Shown here piece by piece: positions 44,768 through 57,575 of a stretch of 64,000 nucleotides of DNA. Position 1 is the first letter of the stretch; every line of letters starts with the position of its first letter. The notes beneath the pieces were generated by a model. The model was not told where the DNA came from. It was given only the letters and a program-made list of their open reading frames with translations, and ran no database searches. A program made the position numbers and the translations under genes. Location of the stretch: NCBI GenBank assembly GCA_019787685.1, contig JAHNUO010000002.1:1798001-1862000 (forward strand). Reading direction: 5' to 3'. The stretch comes from Chiua virens. Its lineage: Eukaryota; Basidiomycota; Agaricomycetes; Boletales; Boletaceae.

Positions 44768-44895
44768 TTTCATCCCGAGTGCTTTTTTTGCTTGCGTTCG
44801 GTACTCAATGTAATTCTACCGCAGCGTACCTAGTCACTTTCATACTGCTCCTCGATGTAATGAATAGCATGCATTGCTAAAAGTCTATTATTCAA

Positions 44896-45732
44896 TTATT
44901 CGAGTGCCACTATTGCCCCAAGAGCCTCGAAGGTTGACTTTAGTTTATCAGCGTCTTCTTTCGAAAGATTCTCCTTGAGAACTTTTGGTACAGACTCCAC
45001 AAATTTCTTTGCCTACAATGAAGAAACGCGTTCATTGGCACGTCAGCCCAACCTCGTCATGACAGTACTTACGTCGATAAGGGTGAGGTTTGGTACCAGT
45101 GCCTTGACCTCGCGAATGATTTTGGGTTTTGCTGCGGCATCAAATGACTTCAGCATGACGTTAAAGATTGTCTTCTCCTTGGGTTTCTCCTGCAAAGGGA
45201 TGATCATATACAAATTCAGAAACGGATCACTCTCGCTATCTCACCTCAGCGGCAGCTTCCTCTGCGGGTACAACGGTCGGTGCAGGTGCAGAAGCTGCAG
45301 GCATGGCAATCTCTTGGATATTTAGCCGGGACTATGAAAAGTAGTTCGGAGTGTCAGGAAACGTCCACGTTCGACCGCGGAAAATGGCTCTCGCCTTGAG
45401 CAGCGACACGAGGTCTGCAGCTTGCAAAAGGGTCAAACCGGAAATATCATCCACGATACGTCCAATCTTGGGATCGACAGGTGCGGGGCTTGGGGATGGC
45501 GAGGGTTCAGCTGCCGTAGCGAACCATCTCGAGCGACCGGTTCGTGAGGGAAGCCTGAGGGATTTCAGTGCAAGGAAACGAGTAAGGACGGGACTGGGTT
45601 CATGAGACACGTCGGGTTGGACATACCGGGGTGTGAAGGTAGACCGGGAAGCCCGAAGAGTGAATAAACAACGGCTCTGTGCAGTGCGGTGAGATCCCGG
45701 GAGCGACGTTCGACGTGGACACTCACCGCCAT
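44896..45732 (-). CDS. MNP1: Mitochondrial large-subunit ribosomal protein bL12m (L7/L12 family)
   Basis: The spliced start MASRCLFTLRASRSTFTPRL is a basic, Ser/Arg-rich presequence from three small exons, ending near WFATAAE. The mature part reads VDDISGLTLLQAADLVSLLK, RLNIQEIAMPAASAPAPTVV, EKPKEKTIFNVMLKSFDAAA, PKIIREVKALVPNLTLIDA, and the C-terminal ENLSKEDADKLKSTFEALGA. This is the bL12 stalk protein, which recruits translation factors to the mitochondrial ribosome. At the join around 45338-45392 the frame only works with a GC donor or another unusual splice between LLKAR and SRLNIQ, which should be checked in transcripts. The start at 45732 is fixed by the presequence. Confidence 0.88.
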
Positions 45733-46546
45733 GGCGTCGTTAAACCCGTGCAAATGTATGTAATTTTGCAAGTGTCTTTGACACGCACAAATTTGGGAGG
45801 CGTTATTGATGGTTGTTTGTGTTGTCACGCCAATGTCATCAACTGGCACTCACGTCGCAATCAATGAGTGGCATCTTGACATGAAATCTCAAAATACTTG
45901 CATACTACTTTGTGGCAGATCTGGTAGGTTTCACTATCAACACGCGGAAGAATGAGGCTTCACTGTCTGAAGTTTACCCTGTCTTCCATCACTGTGTGCT
46001 AACCACGCTCAGAAGGTGCACTATTCTTCCTTTGTTTGTGGTGTCGTCCGGTGAAATACGTGACAGGACCTGCAAACCAATTTCAGTTAACATCGACATC
46101 TTTGTCATGTGGATTGTGGTCTACCCCTTAAACCTTGATCATCCTGACCGTCATATGATGATTGTCGAGTTCACTAAAATAGGTGTAAGACGCCTAGCAT
46201 CTTCGCAGAATCCATGAACTACCGGCCATTCCTCCGGCATTCAGACCCAGCTGTAGAAATTTTGGCGGTGGCAGATTATAGCATCCCGACCCGCGTCGAC
46301 CTCCGTTCTGGCCGAGCAGATCGTAGAGCTTGTCATTTTCGAAAAGTGTCCTTATGTCATTCCGAGGATACCTCAGGTTCACGCTTAAGCTGCGAGTTTG
46401 AAACGACCCGTCACCCTTCGAACGCACAGCAAGCGTGATCGATCGGGAAGGTGTGGACAACATACCTGTCTCGAGGCACGGATAAATAGTAGCCTGTGAC
46501 TTTAGGCTGTTTTCATCTCCATCCCATCACTCTCGACTGTTTCTCT
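45733..46546. other. Upstream region of the first seven-helix gene, partly duplicated
   Basis: About 810 bases between the L7/L12 start and the ATG at 46547. From about 46093 onward it resembles 49443-49961, so the 5' flank belongs to the tandem duplication. No exon is supported. A CATCACTCTCNACTGTTTCT block just before both ATGs is conserved between the copies. Confidence 0.6.
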
Positions 46547-48820
46547 ATGGCAGCCCTTGATAGCACGTGCGTGCATCTACATTCTTCTTACCTTCTCCTC
46601 GTTTGATCATCAACCACAGCTTTGGTGCTCTTCTCATCGGCGTTATCTTCGCAGCGGTGTGCGTATATGTTATATTTCTGCCCCACTGACTGTACTCAAT
46701 ATCTCTCCTATAGTCTTTATGGATGTGTGTCTCGATATTTTTTACTTTGTGTCTTGTTTGCTTGACAAGCAAACACTAGTCACCTGCATACAGACATGGT
46801 ACTATTTTGTTCACTATCCTTTGGATCGGTGGTACATCAAGCTTCTCGTAAGTATATGCATTTATCTCTCGGAATCATCCCAACTCTGCGTTTACAGGCA
46901 CTTGTCGTCCTTTTCGTAGACACTACCCATCAAGCTATTATTACACATGCAAGCAAGTGTAATCATCCTGCGCTGGTATACTTATGTTTATCCACCTCTA
47001 GTCTATACATATCTCGTCACCTACTGGGGAGTGCCTAGCTTTCTTGAAACGATTGCTTGGTGAGTGGATATTCTGCCCAGTATCCCTTTGTGCTCATCCC
47101 CCCCCCTCAGGAGTCTGGTCGTGAGTGGTGTGTTTTCTTCACCGGTCGCCATTGACCTGTTATACGACTCAGGTAGAGGTCATCTTCAATGTACGTGATT
47201 TGTAAAGTTTCAGGTCGACTCTGGATCACCATACGTGCTAGTCGTTAACTACACTCTTGGTTCAATGCTTCCTGGTGATGCGTATCTATACACGTGCGTT
47301 TTTACCTTTGTCAGATTTGAGTCCCGTTATCGACACTTCTCATAGTCAGCAATAAAAGTTGGATCCTTGTTGGCATCGCCGTAAGTCATAATTCAGTGCC
47401 CGAAATTTGATCTTTATCGGTTCTTTCTTCTCCTCAGAGTATATTCGTTGCTGCTCAATTCCGTGAGTTACATGCTTCCCACTCCCTTCCCTCCACTAAA
47501 AGAGTCTGCCCCCAGTCGTGGCCATAAGTGAGCTAGCAAACTCTCTTTTGTCGGTAAACGTTATTGACACTTTACGCCACGTAGTCTTTTCTGGGAAGAC
47601 GTATGTGTCTGCTTGACACCTGATTCCGTGGTCTCGCTTATTGTTGTGCTTAGTATACGTCTCACGGAGTTCTCGCAGCTTGGGTCCGTTAGGGTGAGTG
47701 GCGTCGTAGATAACTTTGTCTATTCTACTTGACAGCTTCTCAGGCTCTTTCAAAGTCGATTAATGGCACCACCGCCGCAGGGGACACTGTTATCGCCTTG
47801 ATCCTCTGTGTTTTGTTGCAGAGATCACGGACCGGTTTTCAGAAGTAAACACCTTTTGCACACTCGCTAACCGCATGTACTAAACATGTCCTTATTGCTC
47901 AGATCCAACACGTTGATAAATAAGTTGGTAAGTAAGTGTCTTTCCAAACGGGTTCGTGTTTGGTGAAAGCTTCGCGTGGGTCTAGATCATCTTCAGCGTC
48001 AACACGGGTCTTTTAACAAGGTGAGTTTCCGTGATGGTCTCGTCAGATCACGTGTTGCTGAGGTTGCCAAGTGTGTTTGCCCTCGCCTCGTTGATCAGCG
48101 TAAGTGTATCGCGTACCTCTTGCGATCACTCGTTGTCAATCACGCAATAGATTTCTGTCTGGCCAAACGCGTTTGTTTATACGACATTCTACTTCTGCAT
48201 GGGCAGACGTAGGTTCCGTTTCAAGAGCCAAAGACACGCTATTGATGCCCTTGCCTCACAGTGTACTGCAACACTCTCCTGGCCACCTTGAACGCCCGCA
48301 AAATATTGAGGGGCGAGGGTCTTGATGACATGGCACTTACCAGTACAAGTGGGCAAAAGACGACAAGCAGTAGGCTTGCAACGAGATCGGGAGTAAGTGG
48401 CTTGAGAATTGGCTGAGTACAGTCCAAGGTCTCATCACTTTACAGCACATACCAAACAATATTTCCATCATGGTCGACACGACACGAGAGTGCACTCATG
48501 ACGAGGTGAGTAGATGGCGTAACGGGACAAATTATTACTTCGCTAACGCGGTGTCCAGCGATACTCCCCAACATGTGATGTCAAGACTTCCGTAGTTTGA
48601 ATGAACTCACAACACATAGGTTGAAAAGGGAATCAAATCACTCGTCGAGCTGATCGTATACCGTGACGTACCCGTCTCGTCCCATCCCATCCGAACCAGT
48701 CCCCTACGGCAGCCCACTTGGCACCTAGAAGTTGCTTCCTCTGACATTTACCCGTCGCGTTCGTTATTTTCTCTATTTATGATCGTATCAGTCTGCTGCT
48801 CGATGTCAGTCGTGACTAAA
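46093..48820 (+). repeat. Tandem duplication, unit 1
   Basis: It is similar to 49443-52163 in the same orientation, covering the 5' flank, a complete seven-helix gene and about 200 bases of 3' flank. The two start codons are 3,415 bases apart. Exons are better preserved than introns, as expected for an old duplication under selection. Unit 1 carries about 110 extra bases after the stop codon (about 48605-48720). Confidence 0.75.
46547..48600 (+). CDS. Agaricomycete seven-helix membrane protein (DUF6534-like), copy 1
   Basis: More than ten tiny exons. The spliced protein reads MAALDST, FGALLIGVIFAAVLYG, FTCIQTWYYFVHYPLDRWYI, LVVLFVDTTHQAIITHA, VYTYLVTYWGVPSFLETIAW, VEVIFN, LTTLLVQCFLVMRIYT, SWILVGIASIFVAAQF, and YCNTLLATLNARKILRGEGL. 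The last exons end SIMVDTTRECTHDE, then RYSPTCDVKTSVV at 48600. The short N-terminus, the W-Y-Y-F-x-x-Y-P-x-D motif after helix 2 and the LLATLNARK motif after helix 7 are typical of the DUF6534 proteins that are greatly expanded in agaricomycetes. Their function is unknown; a receptor-like role is only a guess. No stop or shift was seen in the exons I could join. Confidence 0.78.
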
Positions 48821-49961
48821 TATGATACCCGGATAACTAGTGCGGCAATTACATCCAGTGTTGCCCCGAGCTTGAGTACGATAGGCTCCCTCTTTGGGTG
48901 AGACAGTGTTCTAGTCACTTTGTTTCCACTGGTATAGCCGAATCAAGAGATATTGAGTGGGGGGGATATGATATCTAAGCTCAAGAAGACATCTTTGAGA
49001 AGGCTCGGAAATTGTCCAACTTGTTCCGTGTTCTCTCGCGTACCTGGTAGTGACTGTCGGGGTTTTTTTACAAGTTTTTGACACCCATGGTTTTCGGGTC
49101 CAGATTCGTTGTAACTTAACATTTCAAACCCGAAAACTTGGACAGGGGCAGTTTGGCAGCTTCCACATGCTTTTCCAACTTGAAGTTCCCCTTTAGTTCG
49201 ACCTCGATCATGTTGCTATGCAATTGGCGCATGAAAGCAAATTACCGACTCGTATACAACTTTGCGACGCTGGTATTTTCATCGCACTGGCTTGGCCTAA
49301 CCACATTCGATCCATTCAGATTCGTCTACCCTCACTGCGAACCAACCAAGTTCTGAAGATGCACTGGCACTTCTAACCTTCATTTTCGATGTTGAAAGAC
49401 CACTGGCAGTGGAATCAATATTTGACATCGTCATTCGCAAACATGGACATCTGTCATCTTAATCACGGTGTCCACCCTACTATCCTCGAACCTTCGATAT
49501 GATCGTCTCAACCGCGATAAAATCAAATTACAATATTAATGCAATTGTCGAACTCACTGAAACAGGGGTAAGACGGTGTGCAACTTCACCGCTTGGCATC
49601 TCTTTTTTGCAGAATTCATGAGCTACCGTTATCAATGGTCATTCCAACGTCATTCGGACCAAGTTGTAGGGAAGCCTTCGGGGTTGCAGACAGTAGCATC
49701 CCCATCAGCGTTCCTCCATTCTGATTGAGCAGCTCGTGCTAGTGGAAGGTGCCCAATTTATATGGAAGGCAGGCTAAGTTGAATATACTACCTTCACGCT
49801 CAAGCGCTGCTTGTCATGGTGGATTTGAAACAACCCGTCACCCTTCAAAGATGCGAAGGTATCGGAGGGATAAACGCACGCATCCCGATGCACGGATAAA
49901 TAGCCTCTTGTAACTTCTAGACTGTCTTCATCTCCACCCCATCACTCTCTACTGTTTCTTC
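48601..49961. other. Spacer between the tandem seven-helix genes
   Basis: About 1,360 bases. Both ends match the corresponding flanks of the other copy (48724-48820 to 52066-52163, and 49443-49961 to 46093-46546). The middle, about 48830-49440, is unique. It holds an inverted repeat of ten bases (GTTTTCGGGT at 49090-49099 with its complement at 49128-49137). No exon is supported. Confidence 0.6.
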
Positions 49962-52163
49962 ATGGGGGCCTACGATAACTCGTAAGCGCTTCTTCTTCTG
50001 CTCACCCCCTTCCCTCCATCGTTCATCCATTACAGCCTCGGTGCTCTTCTCATCGGCGTTATCCTCGCAGCGGTGTACGTACTATGTATCATATTTCTGG
50101 CCCACTGACCATGCCCATCACATTTCCGATAGTCTTTATGGATGTATGTCTCGCTACTTTTTTTCTCTATTGACAAGTTAACGACTTGCAAACACTAGTC
50201 ACCTGCGTACAGACATGGTACTATTTTGTTCACTATCCTTCGGATCGATGGTACACCAAGCTTCTCGTATGTATACGCAATTGCCAGTGTCTTTCGGCAT
50301 CCTTCCATCTCGCGTGTACAGGTACTCGCCGTCCTTTTTACAGACACTAGCCATCAAGCTATTGTTACACTCGCAGGCAAGTAAAATCATACCTGTGCGG
50401 TATACTTGTGTTCAATCACCTCTAGTCTATACATATCTCGTCACCTACTGGGGAGTGCCTAGCATTCTTGAAACAATCATTTGGTGAGTGGATATCCTCA
50501 CAGCACCCGTTTGTGCTCACTTTCCCCCAGGAGTCTTACCGTAGGTGGTTTGTTTTCTTCACCGACCATCGTTGACCCTTTACGCGACTCAGTCAGGAGG
50601 TCTTCTTCAATGTATGTGGTCCGTTTGGATTCAGGTCGCTCTCTGGATCACCGTACATATCAGGCGTTCACTGCACTCTTGGTTCAATGCTTCCTGGTAT
50701 TGCGCATCTACATGCGTACGTTTTTGCCCTTTGCCGGATTGGGTCCCGTGATCGACACTTTTCATACTAGTCAGCAATAAAAGTTGGATCCTTGCTGGCG
50801 TCGTCGTAAGTTGTGTGATTCAGAGCACGAATATTGATCTTCATCAGTTCTTTCTCCCCTCAGAGCACATTGATTATTGCTCAATTTGGTGAGGTACATG
50901 CTCCCGAGCTCGCTTCCCTCCACTCAAAGAGTTCTACTTCCAGTTCTGTCTATGAGTGAGTTAACGGATTCTTTTGTCAGTTAAACGCTGTTGACACTAT
51001 TTGCACCACGTAGTCTATTCTAGCAAGGCGTATGTGTCTGCTTTATATTTGACCCCACGGTCTCCTTATAGCCATGCATAGTGTAACTTTCACGACATAT
51101 GCGCAGCTTGCGACCCTGAAGGTGAGTGGTCTTATAGATGATCTTGTCTGCTCCGCTTCCTGACTGCTTCTCAGGGTCTTTCAAAGACGGTCAATGGGAT
51201 CACCGCCGCTGGGGACGTTGCCATCGCCCTCATCCTCTGCGTTTTGTTACAGAGGCGGCGTACTGGTTTCGAGAAGTAAACAGCCTTTGCGCGTTTGCTT
51301 CCTGCATGTACTGAATATGCTCTTGTTAGGTCCAACTTGCTAATAGACAAATTGGTAAGTGTCTTTCCGAAAGGCATTGTGTTCGGCGAAAGACGCGGGT
51401 GGTCTAGATCGTGTTTAGCATCAACACGGGTCTTTTGACAAGGTGTGTTTCGTGATCCGATCAAATCACCCTGTTGCTGACAGTGCCTAGTGTGTTTGCG
51501 CTCGCCTCATTGATCAGCGTAAGTAGATCGCGTACCTCTTGCGATTACTCGTTGTCAAGCTCGCAACTTGAATAGATTTCTGCTTGGCCTCACTCGCTCG
51601 CTTATGTGACATTCTACTTCTGCATGGGCCGACGTAGGTCCCACTGTCAGGAGCCAAAGCCAAATCGTTGATATTTTGTCCCAATAGTGTATTGCAATAC
51701 TCTCTTGGCTACCTTGAACGCCCGCAAAATTTTGAGGGGCGAGGCTCTTGACCGTGACAATGAAATGCCACTTACTTATCTAAGTACGCAAAAGACGACA
51801 AACAATAGGCTTGGAACGAAATCCGCGGTAAGTTTCTCGAGAAATGGTGTAGTTCGATTATGGTCTCATCACTTTAACAGCACTCTGGGATACCGAACAG
51901 CATTTCCATCATAGTCGACACTACGCGAGAGTGTACCCATGACGGGTCCAGGGTGAGTAGCTGGCGTAAGGAGACATTGCTTAACTAACGCGGTTCTGAG
52001 TCCCAGTACTCTTCGACATGCGATGTCAAGGCTCCCGAAGTAGCCGTAGTTTGAATAGATTAACTAGAAGTTGCTTGCTCTGATATTTATCCATCCAGAT
52101 CGCTCTTTTTTTTCTACTTGGATTGTGTTGGTCTGCTATTCTTTGCGATGTCAGTGACTGAAT
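49443..52163 (+). repeat. Tandem duplication, unit 2
   Basis: It is the counterpart of 46093-48820 in the same orientation. The conserved blocks include the promoter-proximal segment, all exons and the 3' flank with CTAGAAGTTGCTT and CGATGTCAGT. Confidence 0.75.
49962..52054 (+). CDS. Agaricomycete seven-helix membrane protein (DUF6534-like), copy 2
   Basis: Tandem paralogue of the previous gene, with the same exon layout. The reading is MGAYDNS, LGALLIGVILAAVLYG, FTCVQTWYYFVHYPSDRWYT, VLAVLFTDTSHQAIVTLA, VYTYLVTYWGVPSILETIIW, EVFFN, FTALLVQCFLVLRIYM, and YCNTLLATLNARKILRGEAL. It ends SIIVDTTRECTHDGS, then YSSTCDVKAPEVAVV at 52054. All recognised exons keep the frame. Substitutions from copy 1 are mostly conservative in the helices, so both copies look functional. 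As with copy 1, the family is known only as a multi-pass membrane group of unknown function. Confidence 0.78.
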
Positions 52164-52420
52164 TTCAAAGTTGTATTTGGTGATTTTGATACCATCGCGG
52201 GCGCGATCTGTCGCTAAACTGCATCTACGTCAATTGACTCAATGGGTTCAGCAGTTCGAGATGAGTTTGTGACTTGTATATACACAGGGAGTTGTGTTGC
52301 TATCATCGTGCATCAAGTACATACGAAGTGCTTCAAGTCAAGATTCATGCAGATTGTTGATGGTTGTTTACCTGTACCCTTCGTGTGTTCACTGGCTTCG
52401 AGTTAGGATCGGGCTCGACA
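52055..52420. other. Intergenic region before the MRP-S34-like gene
   Basis: About 365 bases. The first 110 belong to the 3' flank of duplication unit 2. The rest should contain the promoter of the next gene. No exon is evident. Confidence 0.55.
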
Positions 52421-52797
52421 ATGAACCAAGCAGCGACGCGTGCTTTCCTCAAGTTACTCCCATCACCTCTTCCACCCTCGCTCCGCACTACTCCAGCGAA
52501 CCTTTACAAAGTTCTCGCTCGTTACCCCAATGATGGCGTCGGTCAAAACGTTCATCAAATCAGATGGACAGAAAAGGGCATCGAGAACTGTTACTGGCAG
52601 GTGACTAAGACACGCCTCAAACACGAGGGTGTCCACGGCAAGGCTTGGGGCAAGCTTATATGGAGGGGTGAGTGTCGACTTCATGATGTTCGGAGCGTGT
52701 GCTAAACGAGACGTAATCCCAAGGCAAAGTCGTGAGCCAGCACGAAGAGAGGATACCAGGGTCGCTCAAATACAAGTGGTGTACGGGAAAGTCATGA
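52421..52797 (+). CDS. Small protein with an MRP-S34-like domain (mitochondrial ribosome)
   Basis: Two exons joined across an intron at about 52668-52722 encode about 106 residues. The sequence reads MNQAATRAFLKLLPSPLPPS, NLYKVLARYPNDGVGQNVHQ, IRWTEKGIENCYWQVTKTRL, HGKAWGKLIWRG, and KVVSQHEERIPGSLKYKW. The GVGxxVxxxRW, YWxVTK, HGKAWGxLxWRG and EERIxGxxKxxW pattern matches the mitochondrial small-subunit S34 domain. The basic N-terminus fits mitochondrial import. The identification is by motif recall and the protein is short, so the name is tentative. Confidence 0.68.
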
Positions 52798-53088
52798 CGC
52801 GTAGTGAACTGACTGACTGGTAGCTGGCTGCAACTCGCTGATAACGTCTCAGATCTCAGCTGAAGGCGAGCTCGGCGCTGTTAATTAGAGTTTTTTACCT
52901 AGTTTTTGTACTTGGTCGTGCGACTCTGTCTACTGTGACGAAATGCTACGTGACATGCTGTCACTATCCATGCTGTCACGCACATTGCGACATATCTCTT
53001 CCTTTCAAGTGCTCAGTATTTCTGGCCATTGCAAGCAGTGTGCAGTGTCTATTCTGACCACCTTCACGTGTCAAACGGGCCCTTCAGA

Positions 53089-54841
53089 ATGGACTCACTC
53101 CAGCTCATAGACGCCCAGTTTAATCGTGCGGTCGAGATCATACAGGGTCTTCCGAAGACCGGTCCCATACAAACCGGGTATGAGGAGAAGCTGACGATGT
53201 ATAGGTTCGTATTTCCATTCGCATAAATCCTATTGACAGGCATTGATACCTTCATTTCCTGCTATCTAGCTTGTATAAACAAGGTCCTGTCTTCTTCGGC
53301 TCAGTTAATCCGCAGTCTTGGCTCACTTATTTTGCTATCTCCAGCCACTACTGGCAACGTCACAGGCTCCCGACCAGGATTATTTGACATGCTAGGGCGA
53401 GCAAAATGGTACGCTAATTCACACCCTTCCTCGTCTTTCCTCAATCACCGTGTCAAAAGGGATGCCTGGGCGAAACACCGGGATTTAGATCAATATGAAG
53501 CAAGGTGGCTTTACGTCGATGCTTTGTTGAAGGTATTTGGCACATCTCTCTGTCTCATACTCTGGATGTGACTTGACTCAAGGCTTTGAGCAAATATTCG
53601 GACAAAACAGTTGCAAGGGACCTTATAGACGAACTGCACTCCTATGGTGGGGATACCAGCAACCTCGTCTCGAGTTGTGCGTCGTCGAGAACTTCTCTCC
53701 AACTCGCTCTAATTTCATGTCTTCAGACACGTTGACTAGAGCCGGATCCAGGGGCTCGTCCTCGAGTTCTGCAGCCACTGAAGATCATGCGCTTTTGTCT
53801 CCATCCCACTTACTCCATGATTTCCGGAATCAGTCAGCCCAGCAGCATACCATTGCCGTTAATGATGATGAAGGTTCTGAGGACGGGGAAGCGGGGGACG
53901 AAAGTTGCGATCTCCCGGTTGTGCACGACGTCTTGCAACATCAACGCCCCCTTTCCTCTGCCTCGTTTTCTTCGCGGTACAAAACACCTCTTGCGGGCTC
54001 ACATACCCTTTCGTCTCCTCCACCACGACGACCAAGTGTGCCCCCAACGCAACCCCTTCCGAATTTTGAGACGATATCTGCGTTCGGAGATCCGGCCACA
54101 GGGACCTTTTGGATACGCGTCTTCCGCTTCCTTTTCGGGGTCGACGCGCGATTTAACACAGAATATCCAGTCCACAGGTCCCCCTTACAGAAGCCTTATG
54201 ACTTCACGACCCAGCACTATAACTGGGGCACATCCGAGACCTCCTTCGCGAGCCATATCAGTGTCACTCGAACATGCCATGGAGAATATGCAAGCACATC
54301 TCGCAGCCCTTACTGAACGCATCGATACCCTCGAGTCGTCCCTCGTAACTCCTTCCCACCCGCACACTCAAGGCACTGTTCCTGGGTCCTCGCACAGTTC
54401 ATCTGGTCGTGGTAGCCCCGCAGACTCACGGTCTGTGTCTCAGCGCAATGAATGGGACGTCAACGACATGGGTCTTTGGACGCTTGTTCTAAAGCCCTTA
54501 CTTCACAATCTCTCGTTTCTACACCGCCTCCTTGTATTTTCCCTCGCGAGTGGCCAGGATAGATCCCCACTACAGATCGTAGTCAGGAGGCTCTGCTTAG
54601 ATATATCCTTCATAATGGTGGTGGTGGGAGTCCTGAGGACTGCCTTGGAAACAATCGGGGACGAGGCGAAGGGAAGTTGGAGCCTGCTCTGGTCGTGCTC
54701 TGGGGCGCCATCATGGGAAGAGGGAAATCCCTGGAGGAAGATATCTGCGGCTGTAACGCCAGCATGTTACTATCTTATAAGATTATACCGAGTGTCCTAC
54801 TCTTCAATGACGGGTGGAATTTATTATCAAATTCTTGGTGA
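53089..54841 (+). CDS. Acyl-CoA-binding protein with a C-terminal membrane anchor; frame broken near the 3' end
   Basis: The first exons encode a complete acyl-CoA-binding domain: DSLQLIDAQFNRAVEIIQGL, then YSLYKQATTGNVTGSRPGLF, DMLGRAKW and DAWAKHRDLDQYEARWLYVD, with the conserved Y-K-Q and K-W-D/x-A-W ligand contacts. A Ser/Pro-rich middle is followed by a coiled segment (EHAMENMQAHLAALTERIDT) and a hydrophobic helix (LCLDISFIMVVVGVLRTA), which should anchor it in a membrane. Such proteins bind long-chain acyl-CoA at the ER or peroxisome. The conserved reading shifts frame near 54095 (between DPATG and PFGYASS) and again once or twice between about 54640 and 54700 (toward VLWGAIMGRGKSLEED). 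No introns explain this. The 3' end is therefore uncertain. Confidence 0.75.
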
Positions 54842-54901
54842 AGATAATGGTACAATGGTACACTTCTTCGACTCATATACGTTGGTTAGGCGGCTGGCCG
54901 C

Positions 54902-56908
<2,007 letters not shown>

Positions 56909-57547
56909 ATGACCTTTCCAAACTTCTACTACAAGCGCGTACGTTTCCACGTTTCAAACACTAGCCGTCGTGACTTGTAACATCCATTTCTCACCAGACC
57001 GCCGCGACCGCCAAAGCGTGCTACATCTGCTACAAACCCACGGTGACCGTCCTCGCGACGATCGACACGTCCGATTTCTTTTACACGTGTCCCGTCCATC
57101 TCACCGACCGTGGGTTCGCGACACGTGCGCCAGATCCAGAGCCAGACGTCAAGAAGGACAAGGGTGCTGTGAGTGCCGAGGAGATTGCCAAGGTGAAGCA
57201 GGAATGGGAGGAGAAACAGCGCTTGAAGAAGGAGAAAGAGAAAGAGAAGAAGGCGGACGGAGGAAAGAAGGATGATACGGATGGCGAACGCAAGGATGCG
57301 GGGGAGGAAAAGGACGTAGACGCTCAGAGGGCGAAAGCGGAGGGACAGTCAAGAGCCAAAGACATCTGAAGAATCAAACACGCCCAAGTCATCCTTATCG
57401 GAGCCATCCTCGAGACCGACACACGAACGATACGTGTTGCACCGAGACATTTTCGCGCTCAGAACTGCCGATCATCGCAGAAAAAGACAGGCTGCTCAGA
57501 CAAAGGACCTCGCCACTCGTTTGCTCTCTCCATATCCGAAAACATGA
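56909..57547 (+). CDS. VFA1: VPS4-associated protein 1
   Basis: Exon 1 ([10 protein letters not shown]) joins across an intron at about 56939-56998 to [20 protein letters not shown] and [20 protein letters not shown], the Cys-rich N-terminal domain of Vfa1 (two CxxC-like pairs). A Lys/Glu-rich coiled stretch follows ([20 protein letters not shown]). The C-terminal end, [20 protein letters not shown] and [18 protein letters not shown], is the family's Vps4-binding end. It is in another frame from the coiled part. The shift is near 57345-57360, with no intron signals, so one base is probably wrong. In yeast, Vfa1 binds and stimulates Vps4, the ATPase that recycles ESCRT-III at endosomes. The stop is 28 bases from the ENT stop. 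Confidence 0.82.
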
Positions 57548-57575
57548 AGCAGCATTCTAGGATATCGTCATGTTA

